In this document: piece by piece, positions 16,708 to 25,201 of the stretch
Numbering within the stretch: position 1 is the stretch's first letter
Layout: the number at the start of each line of letters is the position of its first letter
Assembly: GCA_913776825.1 (NCBI GenBank)
Contig: CAJYPV010000028.1
Location: 248,001 to 312,000 of the forward strand
Reading direction: 5' to 3'
From: Burkholderiaceae bacterium
GTDB lineage: Bacteria; Pseudomonadota; Gammaproteobacteria; Burkholderiales; Burkholderiaceae_C
Length of the DNA stretch: 64,000 nucleotides
Notes under the pieces: generated by a model
Told to the model about the DNA's origin: nothing
The model's database searches: none
Seen by the model: only the letters and a program-made list of their open reading frames with translations
Translations under genes and position numbers: made by a program

Positions 16708-17835
16708 ATGAAACTCGCTTCTTACCGTGACGGCTCGCGTGATGGCCAACTGGTGGTGGTCTCGCGCGACCTGAGCCAGGCATGCTATGCCGCCGGCATC
16801 GCCACCCGGTTGCAACAGGTGCTGGACGACTGGAATTTCCTCGCCCCACAGCTCGAATCCTTGTCGCAATCGTTGAATCAGGGGCGGGCGCGCCACGCCT
16901 TCAGCTTCGATCCCGCGCAATGCATGGCGCCGCTGCCGCGACCGGCGGCCTGGCTGGCCGGCGAGGGCGATCCGTCCTACGGCGCCGAGCTGCGCACACG
17001 CGGCCTCGCCTGGCCGGAACGGCTGAGCGCGCCGCTGATGCGGGTGGGCGGCGCCGAGGCGCTGCTCGGCCCGGTCGAGACGCCCGATCTGCCCGAGGTG
17101 CGCGAGCTCGAGCCCGAGCCGCAGCTGGCGGTGCTCACCGGCGATCTCGCCGCCGGCGCGGTGCCGAGCCAGGCGCTGGAATCGGTGCGGCTGGTGGTGC
17201 TGGTCAATGACTGGGTGCTGCGATCGATCCAGCAGGAAGAGTTGAGCCAGGGACGACCGGCGCTGCACAGCCGGCCCGCGCTGCAGTTCGCGCCGGTGGC
17301 GATCACGCCGGATGAACTGCCCGGCGCCTGGTACCTCGGCCGGGTGACGGGACAACTGCAATGCCAGCGCAACGGCCGCAAGCAGCCGGCGCTGGACCTG
17401 AAGGACGGCATGCGCTGGAGCTTCGGCGATCTGCTCGCGGAAGCGGCGCGCAACCGCCCGCTGCGCGTGGGCACGCTGGTCGGCGCGGGTCGGCCGGGCG
17501 GTGGCGCGCCGGTCGTGCTGGCGGCCGGCGACAGCTTGCGGCTGGAGGTGAAGCTCGGCGATGGCAGCAGTCCGTTCGGCGCCATCGACATGGATCTGGC
17601 GGAGCCCGACGTTCCGTCCACGTCGACCGCTGAAGCGACGGATGCGGTCGGCCGGCCGGGCGCCAAATCGCGGACGACGCCGGACGCCGATCGCGAGACG
17701 GTCGACGACGGCGAGGCCGCCGACGCACCGCCACCGGACGATGAGGGCGAGCCGCTGCGCGCGCCCCAGGACGACACGGCCGACGCCGACAACGTCGCCG
17801 CCAACGATCAAGGAGATGTGGATGCAACGACGTGA
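16708..17835 (+). CDS. Fumarylacetoacetate hydrolase family protein with acidic tail
   Basis: 375 residues. The N-terminal part (MKLASYRDGSRDGQLVVVSR) and core (LVVLVNDWVLRSIQQEELSQ, then APVAITPDELPGAW and later RWSFGDLLAEAARNRPLRVG) match the FAH fold; the closest family is fumarylacetoacetase-like hydrolases of aromatic catabolism that cleave C-C bonds in 2,4-diketo acids using a divalent metal. From about residue 292 there is an 80-residue Asp/Glu/Pro/Ala-rich tail absent from ordinary members, which are usually near 330 residues. The stop overlaps the start of the DUF4197 gene by 14 bases. The substrate is not known. Confidence 0.85.
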   Translation: MKLASYRDGSRDGQLVVVSRDLSQACYAAGIATRLQQVLDDWNFLAPQLESLSQSLNQGRARHAFSFDPAQCMAPLPRPAAWLAGEGDPSYGAELRTRGLAWPERLSAPLMRVGGAEALLGPVETPDLPEVRELEPEPQLAVLTGDLAAGAVPSQALESVRLVVLVNDWVLRSIQQEELSQGRPALHSRPALQFAPVAITPDELPGAWYLGRVTGQLQCQRNGRKQPALDLKDGMRWSFGDLLAEAARNRPLRVGTLVGAGRPGGGAPVVLAAGDSLRLEVKLGDGSSPFGAIDMDLAEPDVPSTSTAEATDAVGRPGAKSRTTPDADRETVDDGEAADAPPPDDEGEPLRAPQDDTADADNVAANDQGDVDATT

Positions 17836-18505
17836 ACTTTGCGCCTGGTTGGGCGCTTCCCTGACGGCCGGATGGGCCACGCCGTCGGCCTTCGCCTTCA
17901 GCCTGACCGAGGGCGATGCCGCCTCCGGCGTGCGCGCCGCGCTGGAACGCGGCGCCCAGGCCGCGCTGGCGAATCTGGGGCGCACCGATGGCTTCCTCGG
18001 CAATCCGCAGGTGCGGATCGAGCTGCCCAGCGGGCTGCGCGATGCGGCGCCTCTGCTGCGCACCACCGGGCAGGGCCGTCGGCTCGATGAACTGGTCACG
18101 GCGATGAACCGCGCGGCGGAACAGGCGATGCCGGAAGCGCGTCAGCTGCTGGTGAATACGGTGCGCAATATTTCGGTCGAGGATGCGGTGCGCATCGTGC
18201 GGGGGGGCGATGACGCCGTCACGCGTTTCTTCGAGGACAAGACCCGCGCCCCGCTCACCGACCGGTTCCTGCCGCTGGTGACCCGCGCGACCGAGCGCCA
18301 GTCTCTCAGCGAGAAATACAACGCGGTCGCCGGCAAGGCGGCGGGCTTCGGGCTGATCCGCAAGGAAGATTCGAACCTGCAGTCCTATGTCACCGGCAAG
18401 GCGCTGGACGGGCTCTACTTCATGATCGGCCAGGAGGAGATGAAGATCCGCCAAGATCCGGTTGGCACCGGCAGCGCGATTCTGAAGAAGGTCTTCGGCG
18501 GCTGA
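17822..18505 (+). CDS. DUF4197 family secreted protein
   Basis: 227 residues. A twin-Arg-containing N-terminus (MQRRELCAWLGASLTAGW) followed by a short Ala-rich cleavage region suggests export, possibly by Tat. The rest is the helical DUF4197 domain, with RNISVEDAVRIVRGGDDAVT, FFEDKTRAPL and the C-terminal LDGLYFMIGQEEMKIRQDP typical of the family. Function unknown. The ATG at 17822 has AAGGAG seven bases upstream, inside the FAH coding region, so the two genes share a message. Confidence 0.87.
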   Translation: MQRRELCAWLGASLTAGWATPSAFAFSLTEGDAASGVRAALERGAQAALANLGRTDGFLGNPQVRIELPSGLRDAAPLLRTTGQGRRLDELVTAMNRAAEQAMPEARQLLVNTVRNISVEDAVRIVRGGDDAVTRFFEDKTRAPLTDRFLPLVTRATERQSLSEKYNAVAGKAAGFGLIRKEDSNLQSYVTGKALDGLYFMIGQEEMKIRQDPVGTGSAILKKVFGG

Positions 18506-18656
18506 TCGAGGGCGCAGCGCTGAGCGCGCGGAGGACGGCGAGGCTGGGTTGGCGATCGCGCCTCGGCCCGCGTCGCTGCCCAGCCTGCGCCGGACGCGAT
18601 GCCGCCCTCGCTCCAGGTCGAAGGCCACGACCGCGGCAGGGCCCGCGCCCCGTTCC

Positions 18657-18662
18657 TACAAT
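18657..18662 (+). promoter_or_regulatory. Possible -10 element of metH part 1 (leaderless)
   Basis: TACAAT lies only six bases before the ATG at 18669. If used, transcription would begin at or near the start codon. No good -35 hexamer is seen, so this is tentative. Confidence 0.4.
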
Positions 18663-18668
18663 CGGGGC

Positions 18669-19730
18669 ATGAACGCCTCGTCCCACGCCCCCCGCTACAC
18701 CCGCGGCGCCGCCCTGCCCGCGATCCTGCAGTCGCGCATCGCCGTCCTCGACGGCGCCATGGGCACGATGATCCAGCGCTACCGACTCACCGAGGCCGAT
18801 TTCCGCGGTGAGCGCTTCGTTGACCATCCCAAAGACCTCAAAGGCAACAACGACCTGCTGGTGCTGACGCGGCCCGATGTGATCTCGGAAATTCATCGGC
18901 AATACCTCGAGGCGGGGGCCGACATCATCGAAACCAATACCTTCGGGACCACAACCGTGGCCCAGGAGGATTACGGGTTGGGGGATTTCGCCTACGAGAT
19001 GAACGTGGCGGCGGCGCGGCTGGCACGGGCCGCCTGCGATGCCTTCAGCACGGCGGACAAACCCCGCTTCGCCGCCGGCGCGTTGGGGCCGACACCACGC
19101 ACGGCGTCCATCAGCCCCGATGTGAATGACCCCGGCGCGCGGAATGTCGACTTCGAGACGCTGCGACAGGCCTATTACGAACAAGGCAAGGCGCTGCTGG
19201 AAGGTGGCGTGGACCTGTTCCTGGTGGAAACCATCTTCGATACGCTCAATGCGAAAGCGGCGATCTTTGCGCTGGATGAGCTGATGGAAGACTCGGGGGA
19301 GAGGCTGCCCATCATCATCTCGGGGACCGTCACCGATGCGTCGGGACGGATCCTGTCGGGGCAGACGGTGACCGCGTTCTGGCACTCGGTGCGGCATGCG
19401 AGACCGCTCGCGGTCGGGCTCAACTGCGCGTTGGGGGCGGCGTTGATGCGGCCCTATATCGAGGAACTCGCGAAGGCGGCGGGGGATACGCCGATCTCCT
19501 GCTATCCGAATGCGGGGCTGCCGAATCCGATGAGCGATACCGGGTTTGATGAGACGCCCGAGGTGACCGGGCGGCTCGTCGGGGAGTTTGCTGCGGCTGG
19601 CTTTCTGAATATCGCAGGGGGATGCTGCGGGACGACGCCGGATCACATCCGGGCGATCGCGAAAAGCGTGTCGGTGTATCGGCCGAGGGGGGTGGGGGAG
19701 AAGTTGTTTAGTGGGTTGGTGGAGGCCTGA
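18669..19730 (+). CDS. metH: Methionine synthase part 1: homocysteine-binding domain
   Basis: 353-residue protein equal to the first module of cobalamin-dependent methionine synthase, which binds and activates homocysteine through zinc. Seen: LDGAMGTMIQRY at 27-38, the zinc ligands Cys253 (GLNCALGA) and Cys319-Cys320 (GGCCGTTPDH). The length is that of the isolated S-methyltransferase domain. The folate, cobalamin and activation modules are encoded separately at 21972. Such a split is common in Burkholderiales, but usually the parts are close; here they are 2.2 kb apart. The start at 18669 fits the family start (LPAILQSRIAVLDGAMGT). Confidence 0.95.
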   Translation: MNASSHAPRYTRGAALPAILQSRIAVLDGAMGTMIQRYRLTEADFRGERFVDHPKDLKGNNDLLVLTRPDVISEIHRQYLEAGADIIETNTFGTTTVAQEDYGLGDFAYEMNVAAARLARAACDAFSTADKPRFAAGALGPTPRTASISPDVNDPGARNVDFETLRQAYYEQGKALLEGGVDLFLVETIFDTLNAKAAIFALDELMEDSGERLPIIISGTVTDASGRILSGQTVTAFWHSVRHARPLAVGLNCALGAALMRPYIEELAKAAGDTPISCYPNAGLPNPMSDTGFDETPEVTGRLVGEFAAAGFLNIAGGCCGTTPDHIRAIAKSVSVYRPRGVGEKLFSGLVEA

Positions 19731-19770
19731 CGAGCGCTTCTTGGCCCTTTTGCCGAAGGCGGACGACACC

Positions 19771-19994
19771 CGCCACACCCCGCCGGGTCTCGCCCCGGCT
19801 GGCGAGTAACTTTCTTGGCGCGCCAAGAAAGTCACCAAAGAAACGCTCGGTGGACGCTGATTTGGCTCGCTGCGATCGCTCGCCTGCGCTCGGGCGCTGC
19901 TACTTGAACCGCGACCACTGAGGACGCTTGCTGCGCCAAGCGGTGACCTTGCCCGCATGCGCGGGTCGCGGGCGCCGCTCAACGGCGTACTGCG
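19771..19994. repeat. 224-bp repeat, copy 1
   Basis: First of two nearly identical copies with a period of exactly 294 bases (second at 20065-20288). I count only a handful of mismatches. It contains a perfect 24-bp palindrome at 19809-19832 (half: ACTTTCTTGGCG) and stretches of translated-looking sequence on the minus strand, which I consider spurious. Repeats with this palindrome are known as dispersed elements in several proteobacteria; no transposase is present. Confidence 0.9.
19809..19832. other. Perfect 24-bp palindrome in repeat copy 1
   Basis: ACTTTCTTGGCG followed immediately by its reverse complement. In RNA this could form a hairpin, and in DNA it could be a two-fold protein site. 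It follows metH part 1 and may act as its terminator, although no T-tract follows. Confidence 0.85.
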
Positions 19995-20064
19995 CTTGTC
20001 CATGGGCCGCGCGGGCGGGGCACGGCGGGATGGCCGAGCACCGCGGACCAGTTCGTAGGCCCCT

Positions 20065-20288
20065 CGCCACACCCCGCCGGGTCTCGCCCCGGCTGGCGAG
20101 TAACTTTCTTGGCGCGCCAAGAAAGTCACCAAAGAATCGCTCGGTGGACGCTGATTTGGCTCGCTGAGATCGCTCGCCTGCGCTCGGACGCTGCTACTCG
20201 AACCGCGACCACTGAGGACGCTTGCTGCGCCAAGCGGTGACCTTGCCCGCATGCGCGGGTCGCGGGCGCCGCTCAATGATGTACTGCG
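20065..20288. repeat. 224-bp repeat, copy 2
   Basis: Second copy of the repeat at 19771-19994, same orientation, offset 294 bases, separated from it by 70 bases of unrelated sequence. Differences include A to T at 20139, C to A near 20167, and four bases near the right end. The matching palindrome is at 20103-20126. The copy ends about 70 bases before the HD-GYP-like gene stop. Confidence 0.9.
20103..20126. other. Perfect 24-bp palindrome in repeat copy 2
   Basis: Identical to the palindrome at 19809-19832. Both copies keep it without a mismatch while flanking bases differ, which suggests the structure matters more than the surroundings. Confidence 0.85.
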
Positions 20289-20356
20289 GCGGCCTCGCGG
20301 CCCTCGCCTGGACGGCGACGGGCAATCGGTCGACGATGGCGCGGCGCTCGTCTGGG

Positions 20357-21577
20357 TCAGTACAACTTCAGCATCGTTTCCATGTGGATGCGCAGGCGCA
20401 GCTCGTGGGGAGCGAGGCTGACGCTGATGGCCTGCGTGGCCAGACGGGTGTCGCGGAGAACCGGCTGAGTGAGGGGGCTGCCACTCTTTCCAACCAGCGC
20501 GGCAACCAGCGGCTCGTTGGCACTGTGGCCACGCTTGATGACCATGCCCTCTTCACCATTGGCCAATCGCACCAGAGAGCCAGGGGGATAGAGACCAATC
20601 GACTTGATGAGCGCAATGCCGGCTTCGTCCGGCTGCTTCAGTTCATCGAGATAAATGGCGCGCGCGGCCTGCGCCGCAGACAAGGCTCGACGGTGACGGC
20701 GCGGGCTCAGCCGAGCACCATAGACGTCAATGCGGCGCAGCAGGCGGCCCATCAACTCACCATCGCCACGCGGCGCCAACGGGCCCGGGCCAGCATCATG
20801 ATGCAGACGGACCGCCGTCAGCCAGGCATCGTCGGTGACACCCATGCCGCGCAAGATCGCCGCAGCACGGTCACCATGGCCCGCCAACTGCTCACGCTGC
20901 GCACCGTTCAAACCCTCGCTGCGCAACGCATGCTGGTCCTGCGCCTGCGTGATGCTCAGATTCATCGTCAGCGCCGCCAGACCCAGCGAACGACGCCGTG
21001 CGTCATCCCAACCCAACTGGCGCGCAGTGATCTCCGACAGGCCCAACGACAGCAACGCATGGCGCGTGCTGTATTGCTGCGACTCCTGACCGGCGTCATG
21101 AATCAACAAGGCGAGCGAGGCGTCCGGCTGGCGATTCACGCGGGCCAGCACGCTGTCCAGCAACTGCGTCAAGCGAGGCAGGAAATCCGGCCGGTCCGGC
21201 GAACGCAACACCTGCTGCGCATGCCATTGCAGATCCGACCAGGCCGCCGCATCGCTGACCTCCAGCGGCGCAGGACGCGTCGCTCCGCGCTCGGCATGGA
21301 AATCGGTGCGCTGATAGTCGGCCTCGGCACGGGCAATCTGCGACAGCGACGCACCCTGCAACACCATCGTGTCCAGCTTGAGATTCAGCGCGCGCTGGTA
21401 CTCGCGGGTCTCGTGGGCCTGCACGAACGGTCCGCGCGCGATCAGCTCGCGCACCTGCGGGGTGTCGGGCAGGGCCTGGCCCGCCGCGAACAGCAAATGG
21501 CCGCCGCTGTCGCGCAGCGAAAACGTCAGCACCTGACCGGTGCGCAGACTGTTGGGGGGGAGTTGGACCAGATCCAT
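20357..21577 (-). CDS. Degenerate HD-GYP domain protein
   Basis: 406 residues from the ATG at 21577. The C-terminal half (about 165-350) aligns with HD-GYP c-di-GMP phosphodiesterases: STRHALLSLGL (His173), AALTMNLSI, AGHGDRAAAIL (His234), AVRLHHDAG (His259-His260-Asp261) and the C-terminal extension YPPGSLVRLANGEEGMVIKR. The signature His-Asp pair is replaced by Met205-Asn206 and the GYP motif is missing, so it is probably inactive or altered; it may be a c-di-GMP-related adaptor. The first 160 residues are of unknown fold. It lies between the two metH halves in opposite orientation. Confidence 0.82.
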   Translation of the reverse strand: MDLVQLPPNSLRTGQVLTFSLRDSGGHLLFAAGQALPDTPQVRELIARGPFVQAHETREYQRALNLKLDTMVLQGASLSQIARAEADYQRTDFHAERGATRPAPLEVSDAAAWSDLQWHAQQVLRSPDRPDFLPRLTQLLDSVLARVNRQPDASLALLIHDAGQESQQYSTRHALLSLGLSEITARQLGWDDARRRSLGLAALTMNLSITQAQDQHALRSEGLNGAQREQLAGHGDRAAAILRGMGVTDDAWLTAVRLHHDAGPGPLAPRGDGELMGRLLRRIDVYGARLSPRRHRRALSAAQAARAIYLDELKQPDEAGIALIKSIGLYPPGSLVRLANGEEGMVIKRGHSANEPLVAALVGKSGSPLTQPVLRDTRLATQAISVSLAPHELRLRIHMETMLKLY

Positions 21578-21790
21578 GGCGCAAGACACGACCGACAGCC
21601 CACCGCTCGTTCCCTCCGCCCGGTGCGCTGCGTCATGCCGAAGTTGTCGTTATCGTTGTGGTCACCGGTTATCGGCGCGTGAAAGCATACGCTGGAGCCC
21701 AGGTTTTTACCGACCTCACCCCCTCGCCAAGGGGGCCGCCATCGTTAGAATGCGTGGCGTTTTCCCTGTTTCCTTCCCCTGTTTCCAGTA
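21578..21790. other. Upstream part of the metH2/HD-GYP divergent interval
   Basis: About 210 bases before the riboswitch, locally lower in GC, with no gene supported. It should contain the promoter of the HD-GYP gene (minus) and that of the riboswitch transcript (plus). TAGAAT at 21748-21753 is a candidate -10 element for the plus strand; a matching -35 was not identified. Confidence 0.4.
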
Positions 21791-21891
21791 TCCGAGGAGC
21801 GTTGCGATGGGCTCACCCGCCCGCCAGGCTCGGATCGACGGTGTCAGCCGCCCCCGGGCGCGCCGGCATCGCCTTCAAACGACGCTCACCG
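21791..21891 (+). promoter_or_regulatory. S-adenosylhomocysteine (SAH) riboswitch upstream of metH part 2
   Basis: The conserved segments appear in order and spacing: CCGAGGAGCGTTGC (21792-21805), GCCAGGCTCGG (21823-21833) and AAACGACGCTCACC (21877-21890). TCCGAG at 21791-21796 pairs with CTCGGA at 21829-21834 (P1), and GAGCG pairs with CGCTC at the 3' end, as in the SAH aptamer. This class occurs upstream of ahcY and metH in beta- and gammaproteobacteria and raises expression when SAH accumulates. The likely switch: CTCACCG (21885-21891), part of the aptamer 3' strand, can instead pair with CGGTGAG at 21912-21918. Confidence 0.93.
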
Positions 21892-21971
21892 TCCCGACTG
21901 GCTCGGGGTTGCGGTGAGTTGCGCGGCCCCCATCCATCGTCCGAAGCGTCGAAAGAGATCACGAGGCCGCC

Positions 21972-24776
21972 ATGTCCGCCCATTACGCCAACCCCGCTGA
22001 ATCCACCGCATCCGCTTCGGCCGCTGCCAGCGCCCTGCCGCACACGCCCGGCGTGAGCGCCACCGTGCCCCCGATGAAGCTCGCCGGCCTGGAGCCGGTC
22101 GCCATCGGCACCGGCACCTTGTTCGTCAACATCGGCGAGCGCACCAACGTCACCGGCTCCAAAGCCTTCGCCCGGCTGATCCTGAACGGGGAGTTCGAGG
22201 CGGCGCTCGGCGTGGCCCGTCAACAGGTCGAGAACGGCGCGCAGATCATCGACATCAACATGGACGAGGCCATGCTCGACAGCAAGGCCGCCATGGTGCG
22301 CTTCCTCAACCTGATCGCGTCCGAACCCGAGATCGCGCGGGTGCCGATCATGATCGACTCCTCCAAGTGGGACGTGATCGAGGCCGGCCTGAAATGCATC
22401 CAGGGCAAAGGCATCGTCAACTCGATCTCGCTCAAGGAAGGCGAGCCGGAGTTCCGCCGTCAGGCCAAGCTGATCCGCCGCTATGGCGCCGCCGCCGTGG
22501 TGATGGCCTTCGACGAGGTCGGCCAGGCCGATACCTACCAGCGCAAGATCGAGATCTGCGAACGCGCCTATCGGCTGCTGGTCGATGAGATCGGTTTCCC
22601 GCCGGAAGACATCATCTTCGACCCCAACATCTTCGCCATCGCCACCGGCATCGAAGAGCACAACAACTACGCCGTCGACTTCATCAACGCCACCCGCTGG
22701 ATCAAGCAACACCTGCCCGGGGCGAAAGTCAGCGGCGGCGTGTCCAACGTGTCCTTCAGCTTCCGCGGCAATGAGCCGGTGCGCGAGGCCATCCACACCG
22801 TGTTCCTGTATCACGCGATCCAGGCGGGCATGGACATGGGCATCGTCAACGCCGGCATGGTCGGTGTGTACGACGAGATCCCGGCCGACCTGCGCGAGCG
22901 GGTCGAGGACGTGGTGCTCAATCGCCGCGACGACGCCACCGAGCGGCTGCTTGAGGTCGCCGAATCGGTCAAGGGCGCGGCCAAGGACGACAGCGCCAAG
23001 CTGGCCTGGCGCGCGGGCGACGTGGCGGCGCGGCTGTCGCATGCGCTGATCCATGGCATCACCGATTTCATCGTCGAGGACACCGAGGAAGCCTGGCAGG
23101 CGATTCAGGCCCGCGGTGGTCGGCCGCTGCATGTGATCGAAGGCCCGCTGATGGCCGGCATGAATGTGGTCGGTGACCTGTTCGGCGCCGGCAAGATGTT
23201 CCTGCCGCAGGTGGTGAAGAGCGCTCGGGTCATGAAGAGCGCCGTGGCGCATCTGGTGCCCTACATCGAAGAGGAAAAGCGACGCATGGAAGCCGCCGGC
23301 GACGATGTGCGTTCCAAGGGCAAGATCGTCATCGCCACGGTGAAAGGCGATGTGCACGACATCGGCAAGAACATCGTCACGGTGGTCCTGCAGTGCAACA
23401 ACTTCGAAGTGGTCAACATGGGCGTGATGGTCCCGTGTCAGGACATCCTCGCCAAGGCCAAGGTCGAAGGGGCCGACATCATCGGGCTGTCCGGCCTGAT
23501 CACGCCCAGCCTGGAAGAGATGCAGCATGTCGCCGCCGAAATGCAGCGCGACGACTACTTCCGGATGAAGAAGATCCCGCTGCTGATCGGCGGTGCCACC
23601 ACCAGCCGCGTGCACACTGCGGTGAAGATCTCGCCGCATTACGAAGGACCGGTGGTGTATGTGCCGGATGCGTCGCGCTCGGTGGGCGTGTGTTCCGACC
23701 TGCTGTCCGATGAACGCGCGACCCGCTTCATCGACGAGCTGAAGTCCGACTACGAGCAGGTCCGCGCGCTGCATGCCAACAAGAAGCAGACGCCGCTGGT
23801 GTCGCTCAGCGCGGCGCGTGCCAACAAGCATCGCGCGGATTTCCAGAGCTATCAGCCGCCCGCGCCCAAGTTCATCGGTCGTCGGCAGTTCCGCAACTAC
23901 GACCTGAGCGAGCTCGCCGCCTGCATCGACTGGGGTCCGTTCTTCCAGACCTGGGACCTGGCCGGCCCTTTCCCGGCGATCCTGAAGGACGAGATCGTCG
24001 GCAGCGAGGCGCAACGTGTGTTCAGCGACGGCAAGCGGATGCTGCAGCGCTTGATCGAGGGGCGCTGGCTCACGGCCAACGGCGTGCTGGGGCTCTACCC
24101 GGCCGCGCAGGTCAACGATGACGACATCGAGATCTACAGCGATGAATCCCGCAGCGAGGCCCTGATGACCTGGCGGGGCCTGCGCATGCAATCCGAGCGT
24201 CCCGTCGTGGACGGCGTGAAACGGCCCAACCGGGCGCTGGCCGACTTCATCGCGGAAAAGGGCGGCGTGCCGGATTACATCGGCCTCTTCGCGGTCACCG
24301 CGGGCCTGGGCGTGGATCGCAAGGAAGCGCAGTTCATGGCCGACCATGACGACTACTCCGCGATCATGCTCAAGGCGCTTGCCGATCGTCTGGCGGAAGC
24401 CTTCGCCGAGCGACTGCATCAACGGGTGCGCCAGGAATTCTGGGCTTATGCGCCGCAGGAGTCGCTCAGCAACGACGAACTGATCCGCGAGGCCTATCAG
24501 GGCATCCGCCCCGCGCCGGGCTATCCCGCGTGCCCGGACCATCTGGTCAAGCGCGACCTGTTCCGGGTGCTGCAGTGCGAGGACATCGGCATGGGCCTGA
24601 CCGAAGGCATGGCGATGACGCCGGCGGCCAGCGTGAGCGGCTTCTATTTCGCGCATCCCGAGTCGGCGTATTTCAATGTCGGCCGGATCGGGGATGACCA
24701 GGTCGCCGATTGGGCGGCGCGGATGGCGCTCGATCAGACCGACGCGCGGCGTGCGCTGGCTCCGCTGATTGGTTGA
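21972..24776 (+). CDS. metH: Methionine synthase part 2: folate, cobalamin and activation domains
   Basis: 934-residue remainder of cobalamin-dependent methionine synthase. The methyl-tetrahydrofolate domain begins at about 48 (LFVNIGERTNVTGSKAF), the cobalamin module holds the axial ligand motif DVHDIGKN (Asp460-Val-His462) with the GLSGLITPSLEEM and GGATTSRVHTAVKI loops, and the C-terminal reactivation domain binds S-adenosylmethionine (SGFYFAHPESAYFNVGRIG). It lacks the homocysteine domain, supplied by the gene at 18669. The start has GAGG five bases upstream. Expression is predicted to rise with SAH through the riboswitch at 21791. Confidence 0.97.
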   Translation: MSAHYANPAESTASASAAASALPHTPGVSATVPPMKLAGLEPVAIGTGTLFVNIGERTNVTGSKAFARLILNGEFEAALGVARQQVENGAQIIDINMDEAMLDSKAAMVRFLNLIASEPEIARVPIMIDSSKWDVIEAGLKCIQGKGIVNSISLKEGEPEFRRQAKLIRRYGAAAVVMAFDEVGQADTYQRKIEICERAYRLLVDEIGFPPEDIIFDPNIFAIATGIEEHNNYAVDFINATRWIKQHLPGAKVSGGVSNVSFSFRGNEPVREAIHTVFLYHAIQAGMDMGIVNAGMVGVYDEIPADLRERVEDVVLNRRDDATERLLEVAESVKGAAKDDSAKLAWRAGDVAARLSHALIHGITDFIVEDTEEAWQAIQARGGRPLHVIEGPLMAGMNVVGDLFGAGKMFLPQVVKSARVMKSAVAHLVPYIEEEKRRMEAAGDDVRSKGKIVIATVKGDVHDIGKNIVTVVLQCNNFEVVNMGVMVPCQDILAKAKVEGADIIGLSGLITPSLEEMQHVAAEMQRDDYFRMKKIPLLIGGATTSRVHTAVKISPHYEGPVVYVPDASRSVGVCSDLLSDERATRFIDELKSDYEQVRALHANKKQTPLVSLSAARANKHRADFQSYQPPAPKFIGRRQFRNYDLSELAACIDWGPFFQTWDLAGPFPAILKDEIVGSEAQRVFSDGKRMLQRLIEGRWLTANGVLGLYPAAQVNDDDIEIYSDESRSEALMTWRGLRMQSERPVVDGVKRPNRALADFIAEKGGVPDYIGLFAVTAGLGVDRKEAQFMADHDDYSAIMLKALADRLAEAFAERLHQRVRQEFWAYAPQESLSNDELIREAYQGIRPAPGYPACPDHLVKRDLFRVLQCEDIGMGLTEGMAMTPAASVSGFYFAHPESAYFNVGRIGDDQVADWAARMALDQTDARRALAPLIG

Positions 24777-24906
24777 TCGACTGATCCACTGATCGACGAG
24801 GTCGACGGCGATCGAGGGCTGCGGTAGGGGCGCGCTGGCATGCGACGGAGCGCCGCTCCCGGCGCGCATCGATCATTGCGCTGACCCCGATCGATCCTGA
24901 CCCACC

Positions 24907-24928
24907 AAGGCGCCTGCGGGCGCCTTTT
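24907..24928 (+). terminator. Intrinsic terminator after metH part 2
   Basis: Stem AAGGCGCC (24907-24914), loop TGCG, stem GGCGCCTT (24919-24926), then two more T residues. It is 130 bases downstream of the stop codon. The T-tract is short, so efficiency may be moderate. Confidence 0.75.
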
Positions 24929-25201
24929 GCACATCTGAGGTCGACGTGATGCGCCCGCGACGTGGCGGTCCAGGCAGCGCGGGAGCATCGCTCATTTGTT
25001 TCATTGCGTGTCCGCCGTCAGCGCGGGCGCTGGGGATGGCGTTGTACGACGGTGAAGAGGCTGCAAACGGGGCGTTGTCCTACCCCGAAGCCGGTTTCAG
25101 GCCATTACAAACGGAACATCGTTGAGGGGCCGGGACTTGTAACAGCGTGGCATTCTTCGCTCCATCAGCCCCGTGGGGGCAACAACCATAAGAGGTGAAA
25201 C
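24929..25201. other. Leader region of the glycine-zipper gene
   Basis: No gene is supported here. It should hold the promoter of the gene at 25202; I see no convincing sigma-70 pair. A local hairpin (GCCCCGTGGGGGC, about 25168-25180) lies shortly before the ribosome binding site. Confidence 0.4.

Noticed and set aside
18506..18668. Cobalamin or SAH riboswitch before metH part 1
   Set aside because: None of the conserved motifs of either class is present; only a -10-like element was found.
18420..20276. Long open frame on the minus strand through metH part 1 and both repeats, with repeated peptide blocks
   Set aside because: It is antisense to a certain gene, and its repeated blocks are just the translation of the DNA repeat. 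No ribosome binding site or homology to a real protein family.
21813..24869. 1018-codon minus-strand frame
   Set aside because: Antisense shadow of metH part 2, and it also crosses the riboswitch.
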